Below are positions 17,250 through 26,320 of a DNA stretch of 64,000 nt, in pieces (within the stretch, counting starts at the first letter, position 1; the number at the start of each line of letters is the position of its first letter). The notes under the pieces were generated by a model. That model did not search any database, had not been told where the DNA came from, and saw only the letters and a program-made list of their open reading frames with translations. The DNA lies in assembly GCA_016710785.1 (NCBI GenBank), contig JADJUE010000002.1, positions 372,001 through 436,000 on the forward strand, in the 5' to 3' direction. A program made the position numbers and the translations under genes. Source of the DNA: Candidatus Epilinea brevis (GTDB lineage: Bacteria; Chloroflexota; Anaerolineae; Epilineales; Epilineaceae).

Positions 17250-19334
17250 TCAGCCGCCCGACCTGCTCACCGCCTCGGCGTCGCCCTCTGCCAGCCAGCC
17301 GCTCAGCTCCAGGCCCGGCACCTCCACCTGCACGTAGCCCGCGCGGTGGTCGCCCAGGCGCACCGGCAGGCCTTCGGGCAGGGTGGTCAGGGCGTCCACC
17401 TGCGCCGCCGGCCCCGGGGCGGTCAGCAGTGGGGCTTCCGGCCGCAGCACCAAGGCGCGGGGGTGGAAGCGGTCCTCCCAACGTCGCAGGCCCCCAAGGC
17501 CCAGGACCGCCGCGGCCAGGAGGGCGGTGAGCAGCGCCGCGTCCCAGAGGGCGACGCGGCGGCGCCCGGCCAGGGCCAGCACGAGGGCCAGGGCCATCAA
17601 GGCCGCTGCCGCCAGCCCCAGCTCCCGGTCGGTCAGCCAGCCACGGCTGCGCTGAAGGACGGCCGGCAGGCCGACGCCATCGCTTCGCGCGGCATCCGGC
17701 AGGCCGGCGACCAGACTCTGCAGATCGGCCTGCAGCCCAGGGTCGCGGGGGGTCAGGCGCTGCGCTCGCTCCCAGGCCAGCCGGGCGCGACCCCGCTGTC
17801 CGGCGCCCTGTGCGGCCAAGGCCTGGCCGAGGCCGCGTTGGGCCAGCGCCCGCTCAGCGCGGCTGCCGGGTCCATCCTGCAGCAGGACCTCGAGTGCGGC
17901 GGCGGCGGCCACGCGGTCGCCAGCGCCGTAAGCGGCGGCGGCGGCCTGGGCCAGCGGCGACGATGCCGTGAGCGGACCGAGGCTCAACTGCCCGGGGGCC
18001 TGCCAGTCGACGGCGGCCGCGGTCTCAGCGACCGTCGCGCCCGACGCGGTCTCTACCGGGGCGCCATCCGCCCGTGGCAGCACGTTCACGGCGATGGGCG
18101 CGGTGCGGGCCACCTGGTAGCGCTCCAGGCCCGGTTCGAAATAGGCGAAAGGGATGGACGGGATCTCCGCCGCGCCCGCGGCGGCGGGCACCACGAAGCG
18201 CTCGATGCTGCGGCTGCCGTTGACCACACCGCCCTTGGCTTCCTGCTGCGCGTTGGACTGGCCCGGGATCCAGCGCCAGCCGGCCGGCAGCTGTGGCCAA
18301 TGCGGTTCCGGCAGGGTTTCGATGTTGCCCTGACCGGCCACCGTCACCACCAGCCGCAGGGGCTCGCCGGCCGCCACCTCGGCGGCATCGGCCTGGGCAC
18401 TGATGCTGTAACGGCCGACGGCCCCGTCGAACTCTGCGGGCGCCCCCTCGGGCAGCGGGCGCACGTCCAGGGTGATGGGCTCACTCGCGACGTTGAATCC
18501 CGCGCCCCAGAAGCTGGCCGGCACGGTGAGCCCGGCGGCCTCGATGGCCAACGCGCCTGTGCGGGTGGGGAAGAGCAGGCTGCGGAATTCGGTGACACGG
18601 GCTGGCCGCCCGCCCTGGTCGCGGATGTTCTGGCTACGCTCCGGCTCTGGCGAGGCGTTCCAGAAGCCGGCGAAGTCCGGCGCCTGGTAGCGGGCGCGCA
18701 CGCCGGTCTCCGACCATTGGAAGACGCGCAGGGTATAGGCCACCTGCTCTCCCACATAGGGATTCAGCGGCCCGGCTTCGGCGGAGAGGGTATAGGGTTG
18801 GTCCGGCGACGGGTTGTCGCCGGAGGGGCTGCTACCGGGCGGGCTGACGGGCAGCGGACCGCCTGGCGCCGGCGCGCGGGCGGCCGGATCCACCGTCGGC
18901 TGGCGACCGGGAACCACCGTGACCGTGATGCCCGGCGTGCGCAGGGTCTGGCCGTCGGCTACCAGCTCCAGGGGGCCGATGGTCAGCTCGCCCAGCTGCG
19001 TGGGCCGCAGCTGATAGGTGAGGATGTTGGTGGATTCGAAGCCTCCGCTGCCCAGGCTGTACTGGCTGGCGCTGGAAGATCCCACCACCTCGAACCCGGC
19101 GACGGCGTCCATGTCCGGGGGCGTCAGCTCACCCGCGCCGCGGATGCGCAGGGTGAGGGTCAGGCGCTGGTCGGTGCTCAGTCGGTCGACGTCGACCGCC
19201 GCCTCCACCTGCGCCTGGGCCAGCACGGGGCCGGCGCGCAGGAGGAAAAGGGCGCCCAGGACCAGCAGGGCGAAGCGCGCGGAAAGCGGCGTCCTGGCGT
19301 GGGTGGGGCCTACATGGCGCAAGCGCGGCATCAT
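17250..19334 (-). CDS. batD: BatD-like (oxygen-tolerance family) membrane protein with SH3-like C-terminus
   Basis: 694-aa membrane protein, last gene of a Bat-type operon. A signal peptide (ARFALLVLGALFLLRAGPVLA) precedes an extracytoplasmic BatD-type beta region (AQVEAAVDVDRLSTDQRLTLTLRIRGAG; YQLRPTQLGELTIGPLELVADGQTLRTPGITV). A TPR-like stretch (about 440-540) and two adjacent membrane helices (about 560-610) follow. The C-terminal ~60 residues (LTAPGPAAQVDALTTLPEGLPVRLGD...GYVQVEV) look like a bacterial SH3 domain. Either of two adjacent ATGs (19334 or 19331) could start it, next to a G-rich ribosome binding site, 6 bp after the TPR gene. Bat proteins work with MoxR AAA+ ATPases; their precise role is poorly defined. 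Confidence 0.88.
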   Translation of the reverse strand: MMPRLRHVGPTHARTPLSARFALLVLGALFLLRAGPVLAQAQVEAAVDVDRLSTDQRLTLTLRIRGAGELTPPDMDAVAGFEVVGSSSASQYSLGSGGFESTNILTYQLRPTQLGELTIGPLELVADGQTLRTPGITVTVVPGRQPTVDPAARAPAPGGPLPVSPPGSSPSGDNPSPDQPYTLSAEAGPLNPYVGEQVAYTLRVFQWSETGVRARYQAPDFAGFWNASPEPERSQNIRDQGGRPARVTEFRSLLFPTRTGALAIEAAGLTVPASFWGAGFNVASEPITLDVRPLPEGAPAEFDGAVGRYSISAQADAAEVAAGEPLRLVVTVAGQGNIETLPEPHWPQLPAGWRWIPGQSNAQQEAKGGVVNGSRSIERFVVPAAAGAAEIPSIPFAYFEPGLERYQVARTAPIAVNVLPRADGAPVETASGATVAETAAAVDWQAPGQLSLGPLTASSPLAQAAAAAYGAGDRVAAAAALEVLLQDGPGSRAERALAQRGLGQALAAQGAGQRGRARLAWERAQRLTPRDPGLQADLQSLVAGLPDAARSDGVGLPAVLQRSRGWLTDRELGLAAAALMALALVLALAGRRRVALWDAALLTALLAAAVLGLGGLRRWEDRFHPRALVLRPEAPLLTAPGPAAQVDALTTLPEGLPVRLGDHRAGYVQVEVPGLELSGWLAEGDAEAVSRSGG

Positions 19335-19340
19335 CCCCCC

Positions 19341-20312
19341 TTACCAGCGCTGCCGCGGCGCCGGACCCGGCACCACATAGATCTGACCCAGCTGTTCCTG
19401 CAGGGTGCGCGTCTTGCGGCCGATAGCCTGCAAGAGCTGGCGAGCCTGCTGCGGGCTGAGTCGGCCGGCCTGCGGCGTGGCCCCGCCGGTCGGTCGACCC
19501 TGGGGCGGTCCGCCGGGCGTGCCGCTGCCGGAAGGCGTGGGCGTGCCGGGCGTGCCGGGCGTGCCCTGCCCCGCGCTCGGGGTGCCGCTGGCGCCGGGGC
19601 TCGGTGTGCCCGCGGCGGGCGACGGCGTGCCGCCGGCCGTGGGCGAGCCGCTCGGCGTGCCGCTGCCGCCGGGGCTGGGCGAGGGACCGGGGCTGGGCGA
19701 GCCTCCGGGCGTCGGGGTGCCGCCAGGGGTGGGCGATGGTCCGGGCGTGCCGCTGCCCGCCGGCGTCGGCGTGCCGCCCGCCGTTGGGGAGGGCCCGGGG
19801 CTGGGCGAGCCGGCGGTGGGGCTGGCGGCGGGGGTGGGGCTGGCGGTGCGGCGGCGCTGGGCCTGGGCCAACTCCAGGTTATGCTTGGCGTCGGCGTCGG
19901 CGGGGTCGGCGCGCAGGACGGCCTTGAAGGCTTCTTCGGCCGCGTCCAGCTCGCCGGTGGTCAGGGCCAGGTCGCCCAGGTTGAACCAGGCGTCGCGCGT
20001 CAAAGCGGCGTCGCCCTGCTCCAGGGCCTGGCGCAGAGCGGCGCGCGCGCCGCTCACGTCGGCCTGGCGGTAGGCGGCGTTGCCCAGGTTGTAATGCAGG
20101 CCCGGCCACGGAGCGCCCGCGGCCACGGCCGTGCCGTAATGCGCCTGGGCCGTGGCAAAGGCCTCGGTGGCGAAGGCCCGGTCGCCGGCCTCCATCTGCC
20201 GGGCGATGGCGCTGGTGGCCTGGCTGCGAGCCCAGGACCAGCCCGCGGCCAGGGCCAGCAGCAGGCCCAGGACCATGCGGCTGAGGTCCCGGCGGCGCAG
20301 GGCGATCTTCAT
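19341..20312 (-). CDS. TPR protein with Pro/Thr/Gly/Ser-rich tail (BatC/BatE-like position)
   Basis: 323 aa from ATG 20312, which overlaps the stop of the VWA gene upstream by ATGA. An N-terminal membrane anchor or signal (MVLGLLLALAAGWSWA) is followed by two to three TPRs (AHYGTAVAAGAPWPGLHYNLGNAAYRQADVSGARAAL; ALTTGELDAAEEAFKAVLRADPADADAKHNLELAQ), then about 150 residues of PTPxGSGTPGPSP-type low complexity, and a short conserved-looking end (LSPQQARQLLQAIGRKTRTLQEQ). TPR proteins in this operon position are called BatC or BatE elsewhere. The tail repeats give the DNA a strongly biased composition that produces long false frames on the other strand. Confidence 0.82.
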   Translation of the reverse strand: MKIALRRRDLSRMVLGLLLALAAGWSWARSQATSAIARQMEAGDRAFATEAFATAQAHYGTAVAAGAPWPGLHYNLGNAAYRQADVSGARAALRQALEQGDAALTRDAWFNLGDLALTTGELDAAEEAFKAVLRADPADADAKHNLELAQAQRRRTASPTPAASPTAGSPSPGPSPTAGGTPTPAGSGTPGPSPTPGGTPTPGGSPSPGPSPSPGGSGTPSGSPTAGGTPSPAAGTPSPGASGTPSAGQGTPGTPGTPTPSGSGTPGGPPQGRPTGGATPQAGRLSPQQARQLLQAIGRKTRTLQEQLGQIYVVPGPAPRQRW

Positions 20313-21313
20313 GCGTCCTTCTCTCTGGCTGGGGGCCATTCGGCAGCGAGCAACAAGAGCAAGGCCATGGCCAGCGGCCACGTGAAGCGTTCGATGGGCT
20401 GGCGGGCGCCGGCGCCCGCCAGGGGGTCGCGGCGCAGATCGGCCAGCTGGCCGCTGAGGGCCGCGGCGGCCTGACCGACGGCGCCGGCGCGCTGGAAGCG
20501 CCCCTGCCCCGCCGTGGCCAGCCGGGTCAGCAAGGCCTCATCCGGGCGGCTCAAGACCGGTTGGCCGTCGGCGCCCAGGATGTTGCCGCTCACCTGGCCG
20601 TTCGAGTCCAGATCCGGCACCGCCGCGCCGGCCAGGGTGCCGAAGCCCACGGTGTAGATGCGGGCGCCCTGGGCCACGGCCAGACGGGCGGCCTCGGCCG
20701 GATCGCTGTCTGGATCTTCGCCGTCGGTGAAGACGATGATCACCTTCTGGCTTTCGCGCTGGGCGTCGAAGCCGCCCAGCGCGGCCTCGATGGCCGAAGC
20801 CAGGGCCGTGCCCGGCCGGCTGATGGTCCGCGGCTCCGCCAGGTCCAGAAAGTCCTGGACCATGGCCGTGTCCACCGTGAGCGGGCATTGCACGAAGGCC
20901 GCGCCGGCGAAGAGCACCAGGCCGAACTGGTCGCCCTCCAGGCGGGTCATCAGGTCTTGGATCTCCAGCTTGGCCCGCTCCAGGCGGTTGGGCGCCAGGT
21001 CGGCGGCCAGCATGCTGGCCGACACGTCCAACACCAGCATGATCTGCGCGGCCTCACTCTGGGTGCGGCCCGCCTGCTGGCCCAGCTGCGGCCGGGCCAG
21101 GGCCAGCAGCAGGAAGACCAGGGCCAGGGGGGCCAGCCGGCGGCGGCGCGCCAGCGACGGATCGCCACCGGCGCCCAGGCGGCGCAGCAGCGAGCCCTCG
21201 GCCAGCCGATCCAGCAGGAAGGCGCGGCGCCGCAGGTCGCGCTCCAGCCAGAAGGCCAGTGGCGCAACCAAGAGGAGGGCGAAGAGCCACCCGGGGGAGG
21301 CGAAGCGGATCAT
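20309..21313 (-). CDS. batB: VWA-domain membrane protein, BatB-like
   Basis: 334 aa. N-terminal aerotolerance-type hydrophobic segment (MIRFASPGWLFALLLVAPLAFW), a second helix (LAPLALVFLLLALARPQLG), then a von Willebrand A domain with a MIDAS motif (LVLDVSASMLAADL; the usual DxSxS is DVSAS) and the downstream Thr/Asp positions (SRPGTALASAI; FTDGEDPDSD). A C-terminal hydrophobic helix (PLAMALLLLLAAEW) completes the usual BatA/B layout. The start at 21313 overlaps the stop of the preceding VWA gene (ATGA) and its own stop overlaps the next start (ATGA), so translation is probably coupled. Confidence 0.9.
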   Translation of the reverse strand: MIRFASPGWLFALLLVAPLAFWLERDLRRRAFLLDRLAEGSLLRRLGAGGDPSLARRRRLAPLALVFLLLALARPQLGQQAGRTQSEAAQIMLVLDVSASMLAADLAPNRLERAKLEIQDLMTRLEGDQFGLVLFAGAAFVQCPLTVDTAMVQDFLDLAEPRTISRPGTALASAIEAALGGFDAQRESQKVIIVFTDGEDPDSDPAEAARLAVAQGARIYTVGFGTLAGAAVPDLDSNGQVSGNILGADGQPVLSRPDEALLTRLATAGQGRFQRAGAVGQAAAALSGQLADLRRDPLAGAGARQPIERFTWPLAMALLLLLAAEWPPAREKDA

Positions 21314-22305
21314 GGCAGGCTCCGCAGCCAGCCGGAGCCGAAGGTCCAGGCCAGGGCGAGCAAGGTCAGGCCGGGCAGCAGGAACCAGTTGAAGCGCTCG
21401 GTGTAGCGGTCCACGCGGGTCACCTCGTAGCGCGACTTCTCCAGGCGGTCGATCTCGCCGTAGATCCGGGCCAGGCCTTCGGCGTCCTGGGCGCGGAAGT
21501 AGCGGCCGCCGGTGCGCTCCGCCACATCGCTCAGCAGCTGCTCGTCCAGTTCGCTTTCGATGTACTGCACCTCGTTGCCGAAGAAGCCGGGTACCGGAAA
21601 GGGCACACGGCCGGGCTTGCCCGCTCCGATGGTGTACACCCGGATGCCCAGGGCCTGCGCGGCCTCGGCCGCGGTCAGGGGGTCGATGTCGCCGGCGTTG
21701 TTCACCCCATCGGTCAGCAGGATGATGGCTCGCCCCTTGGCCTGGCTGCGGGTCAGGAGGTCCGCCGCCGCCGCCAGCCCCTGCCCGATGGCCGTGCCGT
21801 CCTGCAGGTTGAGCTCCGAGGCCAGGCGCACCTGCTCCAGCTGCCGCTGCAGCACGGCGTGGTCCACGGTGAGGGGCGCCTGTTTGAAGGCGTCGCTGGC
21901 GAAGACGACCAGACCCAGGCGGTCGAAGGGGCGGGCCTCGATGAAGGCCTGGATGACCCCGCGGGCGGCCTCCAGGCGGTTGTCGGGCTGGAAGTCCAGC
22001 GCGGCCATGCTGCCGGAGATGTCCAGGGCCAGGGCGATGTCCACCCCGTCGCCGGTCACGGAGCGACGGGAGCTGCCGGTCTGCGGTCGGGCCAGGGCCA
22101 ACAGCAGCAGCGCCAAGGCTGCCAGGCGCAGCCAGGGAATCAGGCCGGCCAGGCGCGCCCGCAGGCCGCGGCGGGCCGGCGCGAGGTGGGCCGCCGCGCC
22201 ATGCCGCAGCGCCGGCTGCGGCCTGCCGCGCAGGCGTAGGGCCAGCCAGGCCAGGAGCGGCAGGGCGACCAGCCACCAGGGGGCAGCCAGGCGGAAAGTG
22301 GTCAC
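21310..22305 (-). CDS. batA: VWA-domain membrane protein, BatA-like
   Basis: 331 aa. N-terminal helix (LAAPWWLVALPLLAWLALRL), a second helix (LRLAALALLLLALARPQTG), a VWA domain with MIDAS residues DISGS, TAIGQG and TDGVNN, and a C-terminal helix (LLPGLTLLALAWTFGSG). I prefer the GTG at 22305, which overlaps the preceding stop as GTGA and has GGGAGGG about 7 nt upstream; the ATG at 22320 would add five residues. Paralogous to the following VWA gene, as is usual for BatA/BatB. Confidence 0.9.
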   Translation of the reverse strand: MTTFRLAAPWWLVALPLLAWLALRLRGRPQPALRHGAAAHLAPARRGLRARLAGLIPWLRLAALALLLLALARPQTGSSRRSVTGDGVDIALALDISGSMAALDFQPDNRLEAARGVIQAFIEARPFDRLGLVVFASDAFKQAPLTVDHAVLQRQLEQVRLASELNLQDGTAIGQGLAAAADLLTRSQAKGRAIILLTDGVNNAGDIDPLTAAEAAQALGIRVYTIGAGKPGRVPFPVPGFFGNEVQYIESELDEQLLSDVAERTGGRYFRAQDAEGLARIYGEIDRLEKSRYEVTRVDRYTERFNWFLLPGLTLLALAWTFGSGWLRSLP

Positions 22306-23372
22306 CCCTGTCCCTCCCAATGTCGCAGCAGCTCGCGCAGCCGCGCGGTGAGGGCCGCGGCCCGTTCGGCGTCGGGGCTGAGGCGGGCGAACTTCACCAG
22401 GTCGGCCTCTTGCAGCAGGGGGGCCAGGTAGGGGGCGGCGCCGCGGGGCCGCCCAGCGGCCTTCAGGGCGCTCAGCAACTCGTCGCTGGTCTGGTCCAGG
22501 GCGGGGACGCCCCAGCGCTCGGCCAGGTAGGCGCGCAGGGTGTCGGTGGCCAGGGCGTAATGGGTCTTCAGTCGTCCGGCCGCCACCAGGCCCATGGCGT
22601 CGATCTCGTCGAGGGCCGCCATGGCGCGGCGCAAGGCAGCCCGAAGGTCCACGGGAGCGGCCGGCGCGGGGGGCGCGGGGGGTGGCAGCCGCCGCAGCCC
22701 GCGGGCTCCCGCCAGGGCGAGGGCCACGCCGGCGAGGGCCGCCGCCAGCGCCAGCCGGCCGGCCCAGGGGCTGCGGCGCGGCAGGGCAGCCTGGGGCCGC
22801 AGGTCGCGAGGCAGGTCATCGCCAGGGCGAAGGGTGGCGCGCAGCTGCACGACGGCCGGGGGCGCCTCCACCGCGCGGCTGGCTCCCGCCTGGTCCACGA
22901 GGTTCAGCGCCAACAGCGGGGTGGCCAGGCTGCCGGTCACGAAGGCCCGCGCCTGGAGGCGCAAGGTGGAGACGGCGTCTGCCGCGCGCTCTTCGCGGCG
23001 CACCGGATCTTGGCCGGTGATCTCCAGCGGCCCCCATTCGCGCGGCAGGCGCGGCGCCACCAGGCGCTCGCCGACAGGATGGCGCAGGCTGAGGGTCAGG
23101 GTGATGGCGTCGCCCACGGTCAGGTCTTGCGGCTGGATCAGCCAGCGCGGCGCCGCGTCGCCGGCCGGCGGGGGCACGGACTGTGACTGTGCAGGCGGGG
23201 ACTGCACCGGCGGGGACTGCGCCCCGGCCAGCCGAGCCAGGGGCCACAGCAGGGCCAGGCCAGCCAGGATCAGAGCGACGGCGGCCAGCCGGAGGGCGCG
23301 CCGTCCGCTGGTCAACCGCAGGGCCGGCTCGATGGCCGACCGCATCGCCGACCGCGATGCCAAAGGCCTCAC
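22302..23372 (-). CDS. BatD/DUF4381-like single-pass membrane protein of the Bat operon
   Basis: 356 aa from a GTG at 23372 that overlaps the DUF58 stop (GTGA) and follows GGAGG; an internal ATG at 23345 is the alternative. A signal or anchor helix (LRLAAVALILAGLALLWPLARLAGAQ), a Pro/Ser/Gln linker, a beta-sandwich-like extracytoplasmic domain (PQDLTVGDAITLTLSLRHPVGERL), a second helix (LALAAALAGVALALAG) and a cytoplasmic helical end (LRAALRRAMAALDEIDAMGL...YLAERWGVPALDQTSDELLSAL), like the DUF4381 or BatD C-terminal part found between MoxR/DUF58 and BatA. Family assignment is by topology, position and motif style rather than a diagnostic residue. Confidence 0.72.
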   Translation of the reverse strand: MRPLASRSAMRSAIEPALRLTSGRRALRLAAVALILAGLALLWPLARLAGAQSPPVQSPPAQSQSVPPPAGDAAPRWLIQPQDLTVGDAITLTLSLRHPVGERLVAPRLPREWGPLEITGQDPVRREERAADAVSTLRLQARAFVTGSLATPLLALNLVDQAGASRAVEAPPAVVQLRATLRPGDDLPRDLRPQAALPRRSPWAGRLALAAALAGVALALAGARGLRRLPPPAPPAPAAPVDLRAALRRAMAALDEIDAMGLVAAGRLKTHYALATDTLRAYLAERWGVPALDQTSDELLSALKAAGRPRGAAPYLAPLLQEADLVKFARLSPDAERAAALTARLRELLRHWEGQG

Positions 23373-24337
23373 CGCCCCCTCCGCAGCCTGAGGGCGCGGC
23401 GGTGGAAGAAGGCGGTCAGCGCCGGCGCGTAGTCCTGGTCGGTGCGGGTGGTCAGGCGGTCGATGGCGGCCTCGCGCAGGGCCTGGGTGTCGGCCGCGGC
23501 CTGGGCCTCGGCCTGGGCGGCCTGGGCGGTGCGCCATGCGGCGTCGCCGGTGTCCACCAGGCGCCGCTCGCCGCTCTCGGCGTCCTCCAGCCACAAGAGG
23601 CCGGAAGGCGGCAACTGCTGGTCCAGCGGGTCGGAGAGCTGCACGGCGATGAGGTCGTGGCGCCGGGTGGCCGCGCGCAGGGCGCGGCTGATGAGGGCCG
23701 GCCGGGCCGCCCCTTGGAAGTCGCTGATGAGGAAGACCACCGCGCGCCGATGCAGGAGGTGGCGCAGGGTGTCCAAGGCCAGGGCCAGGTCGGTGCCCTT
23801 GCCCGCGGGCCGCAGGGCCAACAGGTCGCGCACGATGCGCAGCACGTGCCGCCGCCCACGGCGCGGGGGGATGATGCATTCGATGCGGTCGCTGAAGGCC
23901 AGGAGGCCCACGCGGTCCTGGTTGCTGGTGGCGGCGAAGGCCAGCACGGCGGCCAGCTCGGCGGCCAAGGCCTGCTTGAAGCGACCGCGGCTGCCGAAAT
24001 CGAGGCTACCGGAGAGGTCTACCAGCAGCATGACGGTGAGCTCCCGCTCTTCGATGAAGCGCTTGACATGCGGCTCGCCGGTGCGGGCGGTGACGTTCCA
24101 GTCGATGCTGCGCACCTCGTCGCCGGGCAGGTAGGGCCGCACCTCTTCGAAGGACATGCCCTGGCCCTTGAACACGGCATGGTAGGCGCCGGCGAAGCTC
24201 TCGGCCACCAGGTGGCGGGTCTTGATCTCGATGCGCCGCACCTGCCGCAACAGCTCGGCGCTGACCGGGCCCTGAAGCTCTGGGGGCTCCGGCGCCTGCC
24301 GGCGCGGCCGGAGGCGGCCGAGGAAGCGGGCGATCAT
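23369..24337 (-). CDS. DUF58 family protein
   Basis: 322 aa. Diagnostic DUF58 core: SFAGAYHAVFKGQGMSFEEVRPYLPGDEVRSIDWNVTARTGEPHVKRFIEERELTVMLLVDLSGSLDFG, in a VWA-like fold with DLSGS as the MIDAS-like motif and LISDFQG further on. DUF58 proteins almost always accompany MoxR ATPases, as here (MoxR stop lies 82 bp upstream). Its stop overlaps the next gene's GTG. The ATG at 24337 has no obvious ribosome binding site. Confidence 0.95.
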   Translation of the reverse strand: MIARFLGRLRPRRQAPEPPELQGPVSAELLRQVRRIEIKTRHLVAESFAGAYHAVFKGQGMSFEEVRPYLPGDEVRSIDWNVTARTGEPHVKRFIEERELTVMLLVDLSGSLDFGSRGRFKQALAAELAAVLAFAATSNQDRVGLLAFSDRIECIIPPRRGRRHVLRIVRDLLALRPAGKGTDLALALDTLRHLLHRRAVVFLISDFQGAARPALISRALRAATRRHDLIAVQLSDPLDQQLPPSGLLWLEDAESGERRLVDTGDAAWRTAQAAQAEAQAAADTQALREAAIDRLTTRTDQDYAPALTAFFHRRALRLRRGR

Positions 24338-24419
24338 GGGCGGCCGATCATGGCAGAGAGGAGCGGGGATGCGACGAGCATGAATCGGATGCCCGATCGG
24401 CGGCGCAAACGAACGGGGC

Positions 24420-25412
24420 TCACGGCACGTCGACGTGTTCGAGGATGCGGGCCACCAGCTGGTCGCTCGTCAGCTCCTCGGCCTCGGCCTCGAAGCTGGG
24501 GATGACGCGGTGCCGCAGGATGTCGGGCGCCAGATCCTTCACGTCCTCGGGGGCCACGTAGGCCCGGCCGCTGAGGAAGGCCCGCGCCCGGGCGGACTGC
24601 ACGAGGTAGATGCCGGCACGGGGCGAGGCCCCGAAGGCGATGAGCGGCGCCAGCTGCGGCAGGCCGTAGTCGGCGGGGCGGCGGGTGGCGGCCACGAGGT
24701 CAAGGACGTAGTCCTTCACCTTGTCGTCGACATAGATCTGGCGCACGGATTGCCGCGCCTCCAGGATGGTCTGCGGGCTGACGACGGGGCTGACCACGGG
24801 CATCTCGCCGCCGGCGGCCAGGTCGATGATCTGGCGCTCTTCGGGCCGACTGGGGTAGCCCACGAGCACCTTGAGCATGAAGCGGTCCACCTGGGCCTCG
24901 GGCAGGGGGTAGGTGCCCTCCTGCTCGATGGGGTTCTGGGTGGCCAGCACGAGAAAGAGCGGATCAAGCTTGTGGGTGGCATCGCCGATGGTCACCTGCC
25001 GCTCCTGCATGGCCTCCAGCAGGGCGCTCTGCACCTTGGCGGGCGCGCGGTTGACCTCGTCGGCCAGCACGATGCTGGCGAAGATGGGGCCCTTGTGCAC
25101 CCGGAAGTCCATGGCGGCGGGATTGTAGATGAGGGTGCCGACGAGGTCGGCGGGCAGGAGGTCGGGGGTGAACTGGATGCGGCTGAAGGGCGCCTCGATG
25201 GCCGCGGCCACGGTCTTGACCAACAAGGTCTTGGCCAGTCCGGGCACGCCCTCCAGCAGGATATGGCCGTCGGCCAGAAGGGCGATGAGCACCCGATCCA
25301 CCAGATGGTCCTGCCCGATGACGTTGCGGCGGATGGCATCGCGCAGCAGGCCCACGAACTGGCTCTGCTGGCTGACGCGGGCGTTCATGGCTTCGAGGGT
25401 CGCAAGGTCCAT
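24420..25412 (-). CDS. MoxR-family AAA+ ATPase
   Basis: 330 aa. Walker A GVPGLAKT, Walker B VLADEVNRAPAKVQSALLEAMQERQVTIG, sensor I ATQNPIEQEGTYPLPEAQVDRFM, and sensor II region ASPRAGIYLVQSARARAFLSGRAYVAPEDV, all canonical for MoxR. MoxR ATPases act as chaperone-like factors on VWA proteins, which are encoded just downstream (DUF58, BatA, BatB). The start MDLATLEAMNARVS at 25412 has a weak AGGA-type site; the frame is open back to 26138 but reads composition noise. First gene of the Bat operon. Confidence 0.97.
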   Translation of the reverse strand: MDLATLEAMNARVSQQSQFVGLLRDAIRRNVIGQDHLVDRVLIALLADGHILLEGVPGLAKTLLVKTVAAAIEAPFSRIQFTPDLLPADLVGTLIYNPAAMDFRVHKGPIFASIVLADEVNRAPAKVQSALLEAMQERQVTIGDATHKLDPLFLVLATQNPIEQEGTYPLPEAQVDRFMLKVLVGYPSRPEERQIIDLAAGGEMPVVSPVVSPQTILEARQSVRQIYVDDKVKDYVLDLVAATRRPADYGLPQLAPLIAFGASPRAGIYLVQSARARAFLSGRAYVAPEDVKDLAPDILRHRVIPSFEAEAEELTSDQLVARILEHVDVP

Positions 25413-25552
25413 GGTAGGGATCCTAAAGGGTGGCTGGGGGGGTGGCCGGGCCGGCGGCGGCGGGAGCGCGGGCTCCCCCGTGGCGGCTGAACTGAAGCCG
25501 GGATTGTACAGCGGGTCGGGGTGCTGGGGTCCCGCGGCGCATGAGGATCCTG

Positions 25553-26005
25553 TTAGAAGGACCGCCCGCGCCGCAAGGCGGCGGCCATGAACATGACGAT
25601 GGTCAGGTTCACCAGCAGGGCGGCCAGAACGAGGCCGTTGAAGTGGAAGAGGGTCTCGTACAACTCGAAGGGCAGGTAGATGCCGGCGCCGAGGGCGGCG
25701 AACCATTCCGCCCAGCGTCGTTCCCGCCATAGGCCATAGGCCTCGACGAAGCGCACCAGGGCGTAGAGCAGCGCCGCCAGGGCCAGCAGCCACAGGTGGG
25801 TGTCGGTGAGCTGGTTGGCGCTGCGCATGAACAGGCGCAGGTAACGCCCGTCGGGATGCAGGTGCCATCGCCCGGCCAGGTCGGCCGCGGCGCGCGGAAT
25901 GTCGTGGTGGACCATGGAGACGAAGACCAGGGCCAGGGCCACGGCTACGCCGCCCTTGACCACCTCCACCACGGCGACCGAGCGCAGGGCGCCGGTCAGG
26001 CGCAT
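25553..26005 (-). CDS. DUF2127-family membrane protein
   Basis: 150 aa with four predicted membrane segments. Start MRLTGALRSVAVVEVVKGGVAV and the conserved stretch YGLWRERRWAEWFAALGAGIYLPFELYETL are typical of the DUF2127 family. It lies 140 bp upstream of moxR in the same direction and may be transcribed with it. Function unknown. Confidence 0.82.
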   Translation of the reverse strand: MRLTGALRSVAVVEVVKGGVAVALALVFVSMVHHDIPRAAADLAGRWHLHPDGRYLRLFMRSANQLTDTHLWLLALAALLYALVRFVEAYGLWRERRWAEWFAALGAGIYLPFELYETLFHFNGLVLAALLVNLTIVMFMAAALRRGRSF

Positions 26006-26320
26006 GGCAGGACTGCCCGGGCCTGGGTGCAGCGCGGGGCCGGCAGCGGCGGCGCTGGATGGTGCTTGCGGCGGAGGGGCATGGGGGGAGCCTGCTTTGC
26101 GTCGGCGGCAGCGATGCCGGGTGATCTGGCAGCGCCAATGTTAGGCCGGGCGCGGACGGGGACCAAGGATGGGCGGGCTGCGGCTGGATCAGGCGGATGT
26201 CCGAAATCGCCCCGGTTTCGCTCCGCTGTCGCCGCGGTTCGGGCGCAGGGGGGGCTCGCGGGGGCTTATCCTGGCAGCCTCAAGCGCGGATCGCGCTTCG
26301 TTGTGAAAGGAGACAGGGTC
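26006..26320. other. Divergent intergenic region
   Basis: 315 bp between the DUF2127 gene (leftward) and the 111-aa gene (rightward). Frames here are open only through composition bias. The right end has AAAGGAGA (26306-26313), the ribosome binding site for ATG 26321. No clear -35/-10 seen. Confidence 0.4.

Noticed and set aside
16653..20474. 1273-codon plus-strand frame across the rhodanese and Bat genes
   Set aside because: Composition shadow of several well-defined minus-strand genes; crosses gene boundaries without any domain.
22302..23879. 525-codon version of the DUF4381-like gene
   Set aside because: The first ~170 codons read the DUF58 gene in the wrong frame; the GTG at 23372 with coupling is better supported.
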